A program made the translations under genes and the position numbers. Shown one piece after another: positions 30,478-39,281 of a stretch of DNA of 64,000 nt (positions are counted from its first letter, which is position 1; every line of letters begins with the position of its first letter). Origin of the DNA: Plasmodiophora brassicae (lineage: Eukaryota > Endomyxa > Phytomyxea > Plasmodiophorida > Plasmodiophoridae). The notes below the pieces were generated by a model that searched no databases, was not told the DNA's origin, and worked only from the letters and a program-made list of their open reading frames with translations. Where the stretch lies: assembly GCA_039704465.1 (NCBI GenBank), contig JASFAU010000002.1, positions 1,302,001 through 1,366,000 on the forward strand. The letters run 5' to 3'.

Positions 30478-31264
30478 CTATTGTTTATCGTTTTGCCTTG
30501 CTTCGTTCGTGGCATGTTTGAACGCCATTTCAAGCATATAGATCGGGGTGTTTCCAGCGCCTTCAGGCAGCTCGAGCTGTACCTGGGTGCTGCAGTAAGT
30601 CGCCAGCACCACCGTGTGCGACCTCTTCGTACCTTTGAAATGACATGAAAGAACGTTGACGCCATCGACATAAAGCTTTCGACGTTCACCTTGGCCCTTT
30701 CCTGGTATGCGAGCAGAACGCGCTTAGGCCGAAGATCCACCATCGTTGTTACCAGTGGTACGAAACTTTCTTCCTTGTATAAGACGTCAGCCGCAACAAG
30801 AACATCGCACCCCTGGAGCGACCCGTCAATCGAGTCCCCCCAGTTCAGCGCAGCAACGGTTGGCTGGTGCGGCAAACGACGGTCGTTAATTTGCGCCTCT
30901 AGCAGCCGTACCAAATCGCGACGATCCGTCAAGCAGACCCGGGCTGAAACGTGACGCTATCAGTCCTCGGAAACCTCGATGGGGTCAGTGCTGGCATACC
31001 GCCTCGACAAGCCAGGGTTAACCCCACGATACCAGTGCCGGCCCCCAGCTCAACACAGTTCACGTCGCGGAAATCGCCATCCTCCCGAGCGAAGTGCCGC
31101 GCCATCGCCAGCCCGGCCGGCCAGACGACCGCGCCGACGGCCTCACCAGGACAATCCAGAACGTGCAGGTGGCCGACGACCCCGCCGACCCACACGGATC
31201 GTCTGCGACGGCGAAGCCTCCGCCGGCGCTCCATGTGGCAGGATCGTAGCAGCTCGTTCATCAC
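30478..31264 (-). CDS. METTL21-type lysine methyltransferase
   Basis: A seven-beta-strand SAM-dependent methyltransferase of family 16 (METTL21/22/VCP-KMT), whose members methylate lysines of chaperones and elongation factors. Exon 1 (ATG 31264) has an Arg-rich head, VVWPAGLAMARHFA and the SAM motif I CVELGAGTGIVGLTLACRGG. After an intron come TDRRDLVRLLEAQIN, ALNWGDS, CDVLVAADVLYKEESFVPL and RPKRVLLAYQERAK, including the D-V-L-Y motif of the family. A final intron joins the body to KGTKRSHTVVLATYCSTQV and a helix ending at TAG 30478-30480. The substrate cannot be deduced. Divergent from GDAP2 by about 210 bases. Confidence 0.82.
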
Positions 31265-31474
31265 GCCGGACAGTGGTCAGTCGGGTGTCGGGCGACGCCG
31301 CCGCTATCGCGCGACACGATTTTGACGCACATCCTGCGAACGCTTATCGTTGCCAGCAACGGTGGGCCACTTCGGCGGCGCTCTGTGACTGCGGATGATG
31401 GCGGCTGTCTTACACAGGGACGGCTGCTGCGCTTGCAGGCAGACGGGCCGTCTGCCGCGCTGGACGGCAGCGAC

Positions 31475-33179
31475 ATGGAGCGGCGCGTTCCGTCGCCGCT
31501 GCGGCGCTTGCCCCGATGGAGTCGACTAGCGGCGAGTAAGGTCGCCAGCCACGAGGACCAGCAGGGCGGGATCGGCATTCGCCACGACCTCAACGTGAAA
31601 CTCGTGCTGTTCAAAGGCGACATCTGCAGCCTGCCGGTGGACGCGATCGTCTGCTCGACGAACGAAACGCTGACAGGGGACCCGGACGACATCTCCGGTC
31701 GCGTCATGCGGATGGCAGGTGCTGGTCTGGCAGGTCGGCATGTCCGCTCGAGGCATTCCCATCACTGGCGCTTACGTGCCACACACAGTTGAAATACGAC
31801 ATATTGCAAGGACGTGCCATGCGGGGTCGTTCGTGACGACGGGCGCATACAATCTGCCCGCCAAGTTCATCGTCCACACTGTGCCTCCCCGATGGTGCCG
31901 ATGCGTTGTCGTCACCGCCCTGATTCGCGACCCGTTCCTGACCGTGGAGCAGGTCGGCCAAGTACCAGACTGCTGCCGAATCGTCGCTGCATGCCTGCTA
32001 CCGGTCTGCGTTCCAGGTCGCTGCTGAGCGTTCCCTGGCGTCCATCGCCATCCCGATCATCAGCAGGCCCGATCGAGGGTTCCCCCGTCAGGCCGCGACG
32101 CACATTGCCCTAAGGTGTGTGACCGCCGACTGTCTCCCCCTGGACGCGTGTCTAAGCGGTCGTGCTCCAGGACGATCAGAAAGTCACTGGAGCAGCCGGC
32201 CACGGCCGCTCTGCATACGGTCGGTCTGGTCGTCGATTCCGATGAAGACCTTGCCCTGTACAGGGCGACAATGGCGTTGTACTTCCCGAGAACGCCCGCG
32301 GAACTGCGATCGTCCCACGAGGCCATCGCCGAGCTTGGTGCATTCGATGACGACGGCGGCCGCATCATCGAGCCTCGACAGATACGAATCGGCCCAGGGC
32401 CAGGAAGCAACCTCGCCAAGAAGTCGTCGGGTACGTTCAGCGACATATTCCAGATGAAGGAGGGGCCGGATGAGGCCCGGCAACGTCCTGTGCAGCGACC
32501 ATCCCCGCCCAGGACCAAGGCGAACGATCGGAAACGCGAGGAACTGTACGCCGACCTGCTGACCCGCGCCTCGTCAACCGCTTTCGACGATTTCGATATG
32601 CAGGGGTGGCTGTACCAGTCGGGGACGTGCCCGGATGGAAGGTGGCGCGCATGTCGGGTATGACGCAATCACCGACGTTTAATACGGGGCATAGGCCGAT
32701 CATTGTTGTGGCGGCGTGCAACGTCGTCTTCTCCAAGGCCGACCGCATGCGCATGATCATGTACGTGATCCGCAAGCTGGACCGCCTCGTCGACCAGCAG
32801 TACGTCGTCGTCTATTGCCACAACGAGGCCTCCCGGACGGGCACGCCCATGCCCGATTTCGCCTGGATCCAGCGCCTGTATCGCACGCTGACCCGAAAGT
32901 CGGTCAGCGCCCCACGATATCCCCGTTGCCGATGACGTTACAACAGTCATGCTGTGCAGGTACAGGAAGCACCTGGAGTGCTTCTACATCCTGCATCCGA
33001 CGCGGTGGGTCCGCCTCATGCACGCCATGCTGCGCCCGTTCGTCTCGAGCAAGGTCGTACACAAGGTGCGCCTCACCGAATCCCTGGATGAACTCTACGC
33101 CGCACTGGATCGGCGCGTCCTCCGATTGCCCAGACCCGTTCTGGAACTCGACGAGAAGCGCAATACACGTCGAGTGTGA
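31475..33179 (+). CDS. GDAP2: GDAP2 homologue: macro domain plus CRAL-TRIO domain
   Basis: GDAP2 joins an ADP-ribose-type macro domain and a CRAL-TRIO lipid-binding domain; its cellular role is not settled. Exon 1 (ATG 31475, MERRVPSPL) has LNVKLVLFKGDICSLPVDAI and VCSTNETLTGDPDDI, then an intron. The following exon frame holds SFVTTGAYNLPAKFIVHTV, LRDPFLTVEQVGQ and IAIPIISRPDRGFPRQAATH. Next comes VGLVVDSDEDLALYRATMAL then YFPRTPAE, as in GDAP2. The second domain starts RPIIVVAACNVVFSKADRMR with YVIRKLDRLVDQQYVVVYCH, then RKHLECFYILHPTRWVRLMH, a VRLTESLDELYAALD segment and LPRPVLELDEK, and ends at TGA 33179. The domain order and the intervening linker match animal GDAP2. Confidence 0.92.
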
Positions 33180-33514
33180 AACGCCAGGCCCGCTCGGTCT
33201 CCCTCAACGGGATCGCCGCCGCGTACCAGATCAAATAACGACGTCGTTATGGTGTTCGGTTCTTCGCGGCGACGATGTTCCATAGTCCCTGTAGACAGCT
33301 ACGATGATGATAGGACGTTGGGCAGCGAACGCGTTCAGCTCTGTATGACAGCAGGGGAAGGTCCAGGCCTTCGGAAACCATCCGCAGAGGGCGATCGCTG
33401 TCCCGCTGATGGTGGACCTGGTCGTCACCCATTCTTTGTCGTGGTGAGTGGTACTTCCGGGAGAGTACAACCCTTGCTGACACACAGGCGCGGTCGTCTT
33501 AGGTCAAAGATTCA
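33180..33514. other. Intergenic, same-strand
   Basis: About 335 bases between the GDAP2 stop and the start of the SPFH protein. The frames are short and none shows family content. It contains the promoter of the next gene. Confidence 0.4.
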
Positions 33515-34793
33515 ATGACGAGCGCTCTCGTGGAGCTGGATCGCAGATTGGTTTCCAGCACCGGCACCCATCTACTGAGCCGGAAGACGCCGAAACCTGC
33601 CTTTGGACGAACGGTGAGCCCTGGTCAGGTTGCCATCTGGAGCCGCAACGGTCGGCCGATTGTCGCCATTCATCCTGGGAACTACTGGAACTGGTGTGCA
33701 ACCTTATCAGGACTGACGAGCAAGGGCCTTATGCGTGGCTTGCTAGGTCGATCCGACATAAGTTCTACGCCATCTTCGACCTCGCCGTGCCTATTGACGC
33801 GTTGGGGCTAACCGCCGCACAAGCTGGGCCATCAGAAGCCATCGTCGTTCAGGTAGGACTCCGGAAACCCCTATCGTTCATGGTCCAGTATAACGGGCTG
33901 GGAACAGGATCCTCAGAACCGTAACTTGGGAGATCGTGTCGCGTGTGAATAACGACAAACTGAATGATCCTCCGTCAGGCGTGTTCGTCGTCAGACACGG
34001 AGCCGGTTTCGCCGCGTATGGAATGTATGGCAGGTTCCGGATCATTGCCATCGTCAACATGACGAGTTTGGGCGACGAATGCGTCGTCAAGGACAGGCAT
34101 GCGAATCGTATCTTGGGATGGAAGAAGGACATCCTCACCAAGTCCTCCGATGGGCGGACCTTATCCACTGCCGCCACTTTCCTCAATATTCCTCCATGCA
34201 GAGTCGCTGTCATGCAAAACCGTCACCATATGTCTATCTTACAGCCAGGGCAGCACTTCATCACCGAACCGTCGACCACTTTCAGACGTAAAACAACGAG
34301 CGAACATGGGCGCTGCACCTCCGTTGTCTAATGCATGAAAATGACGACAGGGTTCTATTCGACCAGCGACGAGCAGATGACTTTCGAGACGCTGCCATCG
34401 GTGACAGCAGATGGAGTCACCATAACGTTCTGCATTAGTGTTCGAGTTCGAATTGTCGACCCGTTGCAACTAGCCCCACACTACGACGACGCATTCGACG
34501 TTATCAGAAACCCGGCCCAGGCCGCCGTTAACGACTTTGTATCCCGGTCAACGATGAGTCGGTTCCTCCACGCGACCTACAAGCGAACGTCGCATCAGGG
34601 CGAGAGCGGCGAGGGCGTCGTGTTCTGGATCGACGCGTTTCGACAAACCTGCCTGGACGGTTTGGCCCGATGCGCGCTTCCTTACGGCGTGCAGGTCGAG
34701 TCATTCGACGTACTGAACCACGAGATCCGTCCTGGCATCCGTGCTCTCCCTGCCACGCTCATGTTCCCACTGCATGAGAAACCGTGGTCTTAG
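33515..34793 (+). CDS. SPFH/Band 7 protein (vacuolin/flotillin-like), short copy
   Basis: A paralogue of the minus-strand gene at 35687-37656. Exon 1 has MTSALVELDRRLVSSTGTH, SRKTPKPAFGRTVSPGQVAI and WSRNGRPIVAIHPGNYWNW. Then come SIRHKFYAIFDLAVPIDALG, GLTAAQAGPSEAIVVQ, and after an intron PPSGVFVVRHGAGFAAYG, FRIIAIVNMTSLGDECVVKD, then MTFETLPSVTADGVTITFCI, VRIVDPLQLAPHYDDAF, NPAQAAVNDFVSRS and GVQVESFDVLNHEIRP. This is the SPFH domain in the same order as its partner. SPFH proteins oligomerise on membranes; vacuolins coat contractile or post-lysosomal vacuoles in Dictyostelium. Here the frame ends at FPLHEKPWS* with no coiled-coil region, so the copy looks truncated or decaying. Confidence 0.75.
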
Positions 34794-35686
34794 CGCGACA
34801 CCATACACAGTATCGTGGCATAGATGCCTTTTGTCTGTGGCGGCAGCGTTGTAAAAGCTGGAGGCACCTGGGATGGGCGACGCGCGAACAATCTTCTCAA
34901 GGCTCATAGCCCCGTTGGCGAGACAGTATCGCCACCGGAATCAGGGAGATTCGTCGTGCGGTCGGACCGTTTGTGCCGCAACGTCTGTGGTGAGGTCATC
35001 TACTGTAAAGCGTGACACTGAGGCGCTATCGGCCAGTCATGGTGTCTGGCCAGTACAGGGAAGCGGAGGATAGCTTTGGAGGGTCGCTACCTAGGCGCCA
35101 GGCAAAGACGCGTCTATAGTTCGACGACACGAATTACAATATCGCCCACTCGTCAAGTGAAAATATAGGTCGGTCGCAGCACTGATGCAGGTGAGGCTGA
35201 ATTGGACCTCTGGGGCCCCGCGCGCGTCTGACGATGGCGAGGAATACCCTTTCCAGGTCGGTATCGCGGAGGCACGCCGCCTCCTGCGTCTTGCCCCTCG
35301 GCAGGCGTTGTCAGGGCAGTACTTTTGCTTCAGCCATCGATTCGTGAACGGTTGCCCAGATTCTTCAAACGGGACCGAATCTGGAGACACGCGCCATTGG
35401 TTGGTTCGGCGGTGTCCGACCGAGCCTGTCAAAGTGCAACCGAGGCGACAGTGGCAAACGTGTCCGACACAATTCCATTGTCGGACGCCAACCGCACACT
35501 GAGCCGTTCGGCTGTCGCGCCCCATGCGGCACGGGTTGCCTTTGGCTTGCGTGCCCTTTCGGTGTAGTGAATCTGGGGATTCTTCCTTCGGCACTATAGG
35601 TAGGCCAGCAGTCGCTGTAACTCATGCAATCGCCATCGATTAACGCGACCGAGTGTTACGTGTGTCGTATTGATCGATCGTACGAA
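34794..35686. other. Interval between the two SPFH paralogues, with a doubtful small plus-strand gene
   Basis: About 890 bases between two convergent SPFH genes. A plus-strand frame from ATG 35185 (MQVRLNWTSGAPRASDDGEE) has a plausible protein composition, and a second frame from about 35320 (ERLPRFFKRDRIWRHAP to ALSV* at 35567) could be its next exon, but I could not find a splice that joins them. The rest shows nothing. Confidence 0.35.
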
Positions 35687-37656
35687 TCACGTGCGCACAG
35701 CCTGGCGATCAGTAACAGCGAGGTCTTTGAACGCAACCGATTCGGCAATATCGCCGCTGAAGTACGTGGTTGTCGGCGGCAGCGCCTTGCGCTTCTGCAC
35801 TTCAATGCCGGCCAGCTGGACAGCTTGCGCATGGCCTGCTGGCACCTTCGAATTGGCCACGCCGATCATTTCGGCCTCCTGTTTCCTTGCTTCGGCCAGC
35901 GACACCGTGTTCTTGACCTCCTGCTCGGTCTGCATGCGAGACCCCTCCGCCTTGCCCTTGGCCTCGTTGATGATGCAGTAATACTCGGCATCGGACCTAT
36001 GGTGAATTGAGCGTCAGGGCAGGCCCAGACCTTGCCCATATAAACTACTGACTTCTTATTCGCCGAGTAGAAATTGGCTGTAGCGGGAGCAAATCAGGGA
36101 GACGCATGTGGACCAGAACGAGGTGACGTACCATCGGCCTCGCACTTCTGCTTTTCAGCCTCAACCTGGGCCATTTGGAGTTTGCCCCGTTGAGCCTCGG
36201 TGGCGATATGGTTCTGGAGCTCGATCTGCGTGGCCTGGACTTGGTTGCGCAGGACCTGTTCAGCGATGTTCTCCAGGTCCCGGCCGAGGGCGCCTTCCAA
36301 TTCCCGATCGAGGACATCGAATGATTCGACCAGGATACCGTACTGACGCGCCTGTTGAGCTAGATCCGTCAGGCCGTCCTTCTTAAAGGCCTCGACCCAT
36401 GGGATCGCATGCGATTCGACAGACTTGTCCAGTTTGTTGGCACGCATAAACTAAGGAGGCGGTCAACTGCTGATATGGGCATGCACATAGGCAGCTGATC
36501 GAGGCAACCTGCTGATAGCTGAGTCGCGATACGACATTGTTGACCGCCGACTGCGCTGGGTTCGCCAGCGCCTGAAACGCATCATCATAGTCTAGCCAGG
36601 TCCCATGCGTCAGACACTGTTTCGTCATCGACAAACGCGGTTCCCAACTAGCTGTCAACTTCAGTGGGTCGACGACTTTGTAACGAAGGTTGACGTTGAG
36701 GACAACGGGAACGCCTTCAATCGTGTACCTGTACGCATGCCAGAGTTTGAACGTCAATCAACGTGGGCACAGCACGACCAACGCGGGCAGGGTCTTGAAC
36801 GTAAGCTGACGTTCGCCGAGCGAGTAGAAGCCTGCAAGCCGTTTATGAGTGGATGGGGCTTGATGGGGGACCCTCCTATACCTACATCGAAACGTCGTGT
36901 TCGGGTTCGTCAGGACGTGCTGTCCAGCCCCAAGAAGCAGCATCTTGTTGCCTCGTTGCAGAATGACAACATTGTTGGCCGGGACGTTGAAGAAGGTCGC
37001 CACTGTTACCGACCCGGACGAACAGTCGGGCGGCGTGGTCTTCACTTCACGCTTCCAGCCAACGATCCGGTTCGTACCCGGCTCCTTGACGGCACAATCG
37101 TCGCCCAGTTTCAGCGTGTCCACCAGTGCGATCACACGAAACCGCCCATACTTCCCGTACGCGACGAACCCGCCGTTCCGAACGATAAACACTCCTGCAT
37201 CATCCGTCACCATCAACTGGACGACCTGTCGCGCCACAGCCACGTACGATTTTCAGGGTCCTGCAACGAATGAGACTGTTTGAAAGGAGCATGCGTCGCA
37301 ATCGACGAACCTGGACAACGAGGGCCTCAGACTGCCCAGCCTGCGCCGCCGTCAGGCCTAATACGTCGATCGGCTGGGTCAGGCTGCACAGGCGATCGAA
37401 TTTATGACGGATCGACCTATGGTTTCGCACGCGTTAGCTCACGGGCGGCCTGCACACAACGAGGCGGTCGGGCACACAGGTTCCAGTAGTTGCCTGATGT
37501 CATTGCGATCACTGGTCGGCCGTTGCGATTCCACACGGCCATCTGCCCTGGGCTGACGACGCGCCCCAGGATCGGCTTCGTTCCCTTGCGGCTTATCAAG
37601 TGGTAGTCGTGGTTCTTTTTCATGCGCTCATCGAGCTCTTTCAGCGCGTCCGCCAT
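35687..37656 (-). CDS. SPFH/Band 7 protein (vacuolin/flotillin-like) with C-terminal coiled coil
   Basis: A multi-exon gene that encodes a full-length SPFH protein. The N-terminus MADALKELDERMKKNHDY, the block SRKGTKPILGRVVSPGQMAV and SGNYWNL are shared with the short copy. Then come SIRHKFDRLCSLTQPIDVLG, LTAAQAGQSEALVVQ, DAGVFIVRNGGFVAYGKYG, LGAGQHVLTNPNTTFR, LTFKTLPALVV, GVPVVLNVNLRYKVVDPLKL, DAFQALANPAQSAVNN and GILVESFDVLDREL. After the SPFH domain the frame continues into a heptad-rich segment (LENIAEQVLRNQVQATQIEL; AEAQKQKCEAD; TEQEVKNTVSLAEARKQEAE) and ends AVTDRQAVRT. The domain plan fits Dictyostelium vacuolin or flotillin, which form oligomeric membrane coats. At least six short introns are implied by frame changes. 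Confidence 0.8.
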
Positions 37657-38188
37657 TGACGTTGTGACCTGCCGTCCCCAAATCAGCAGGCGAAGCAGAG
37701 CAACGACATCAGCGGCACCTCGACGAAATACGGGTGCAACTTCACGGCTGGCGGGACGGTCCTGTGCAAAGTGTCACACGCGACACACGGCAGACCGACG
37801 GTCGAACGATCCGACGCACCAGTCGTCGGTGCCGTCAATCTTCTCCGAACGGATGTCCGGTTTCCATACCGCCGGCGCCTGCAGCACCATGGCCCCCGTA
37901 TCGAAACCGCCGACAGCGAACCCGACACCTCCCCCAGCCAATGGCCAACGGCAACGGCCTCTTCGTTGACCGCGCCCCTCAGGCTCAGCAAAAACGTCGC
38001 GTGGCTGCCTCGTCGCGCGTCCTGCCGCCCTCGTTCTCGCTCGTCCGTTTTCGAACAGCGTCGTTACAACATCGACGGCTACATGTTCGACTGTACCTGG
38101 GCCAGCAGTCCCATGCAGTCCGACTGTCCTGATTCGGTAGTCAACGGTAGTGCGGGACTGCGGAGACCGGCGCGGGCGGTGGCGCGCG
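37657..38188. other. Interval before DR1, with a doubtful minus-strand coding segment
   Basis: About 530 bases. A minus-strand frame near 38040-37780 (GFAVGGFDTGAMVLQAPAVW, DWCVGSFDRRSAVC) and another near 37800-37683 ending CVACDTLHRTVPPAVKLH...CFAC* have protein-like composition and CxxC pairs, so a small minus-strand zinc-binding protein whose 3' end abuts the SPFH gene is possible. I could not link the two frames with confidence. Confidence 0.35.
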
Positions 38189-38611
38189 ATGGCGGACGCC
38201 GACGACGAGAGGCAGCTGCCCAAGACGACGGTCGGCAAGCTGTGCAAGACGCAGATGCCGGCCGGGATGCGCTGCGCGACCGAGACCCGCGACCTGCTGT
38301 CCAAGGCCGGCACCGAGTTCGTGCAGATGCTGGCGTCCGAGTGCCTCGAGATCGCCACGGCCGCCAAGAAGTCGAAGATCACCCGCGAACACCTGGAGCA
38401 GGCCTGCACGTCCATGGGGTTCGCCCACTACATACCCGATATACAGTCGGTCGGCGAGCAGGTCGACGAGGTCAAGGTCGAACGCGGCAAGAAATGGCAG
38501 TCGAGCAAGACGCCTGAGGAGCTGCTGGCGTCACAGAGGGCGCTGTTCGCCAAGGCGGCCGCCAACAACCTCGCCCTGGATCACCCACCGCCTGCCCCGT
38601 CACCGGAATGA
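38189..38611 (+). CDS. DR1: NC2 beta / DR1 histone-fold transcription repressor
   Basis: DR1 (NC2 beta) pairs with DRAP1 to form a histone-fold dimer that clamps TBP on promoter DNA and blocks TFIIA/TFIIB entry. A single exon of 140 residues from ATG 38189: LPKTTVGKLCKTQMPAGMRC, ETRDLLSKAGTEFVQMLASE, CLEIATAAKKSKITREHLEQ and ACTSMGFAHYIPDI, matching the LPxAAxxKxIK, TEFI-x-SSEA-xEI and SPEH-x-xxALxxLGF order of the family. The C-terminus (SSKTPEELLASQRALFAKA) matches the conserved EELLRQQQELFAKA segment. The gene is followed 70 bases later by the TPR gene on the same strand. Confidence 0.93.
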   Translation: MADADDERQLPKTTVGKLCKTQMPAGMRCATETRDLLSKAGTEFVQMLASECLEIATAAKKSKITREHLEQACTSMGFAHYIPDIQSVGEQVDEVKVERGKKWQSSKTPEELLASQRALFAKAAANNLALDHPPPAPSPE

Positions 38612-38681
38612 ACATTGCCGCCGCGCGGCTCCAGACGATCGATCGACCCGTCGGTACCACATTTCGTATAACGTCGTAGGA

Positions 38682-39213
38682 ATGGCGGAAGCGGCGGCGT
38701 CGCCGACGCCCCATCCCGAATCGAAACTGGCGCCGGCGACGCCATCGCTCCCAGCGGGCGCATCGCCGCGCCCGGACGCCAAGGCCGACGCGCTGCAGGC
38801 GGCCGGCAGCGTCAAGACCGCCGAGCGCTGGCTGATCGACCGGATCGGGCAGGCGCCCAACACCGCCCTGGGCTGGTTCCGTGCCGGCGTCGGGTTCTAC
38901 AACAAGCACCAGTTCGAGTACGCCATCGACTGCTTCCAGAAGAGCGTCGCGCTTGACCCGCTGAACGTAAGCGCCGCCGCACGGCGCGCGACGTTATTCG
39001 TCAACCAATGGGCGCTGACGGTGTGTGTGTGCGTGTGTGTCGCCCCCTTAGTACAATGCATTCCAGATCATGGCCCGGGCCTGCATTGCCGTGAACCGCC
39101 GCGAGGACGCCATCGAGGCGCTCCGACAATCGGTGAAGCTGGACAACCCGTCCGACTGGCAGCTGCTCGTCGAGCTCACAAGCAACCACGAGGCGTCGGC
39201 CAACCCGCCGTGA
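38682..39213 (+). CDS. Small TPR protein, two exons
   Basis: About 149 residues. Exon 1: a Pro/Ala-rich head (MAEAAASPTPHPESKL), then KTAERWLIDRIGQAPNTALG and WFRAGVGFYNKHQFEYAIDC then FQKSVALDPLN, a clear TPR (W-x-x-A-G-x-x-Y-x-K-x-x-F-x-x-A-I). An 85-base intron (38967-39051, GTAAGC...TTAG, carrying a GT-rich repeat) joins to YNAFQIMARACIAVNRREDA and IEALRQSVKLDNPSDWQLL, a second TPR, ending EASANPP at TGA 39211. A two- or three-repeat protein of this kind is usually a chaperone or targeting cofactor, but no specific family is recognised. The same gene span also carries a long artefactual open frame that runs on into the antisense of the next gene. Confidence 0.8.
39020..39040 (+). repeat. 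GT-rich dinucleotide repeat inside an intron
   Basis: A (GT)n/GTGC tract within the single intron of the small TPR gene. A comparable tract begins the short intron of the other TPR gene at 20728. Confidence 0.7.
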
Positions 39214-39281
39214 GCACAGGCACAGCATACACACACACGCGCGCGCGCAGACCGACTTCTGGAACGAGTTCATTGCATCGG

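Noticed and set aside
36605..37283. A 222-residue plus-strand frame opposite the SPFH gene
   Set aside because: It is antisense to conserved SPFH blocks and shows no family content of its own.
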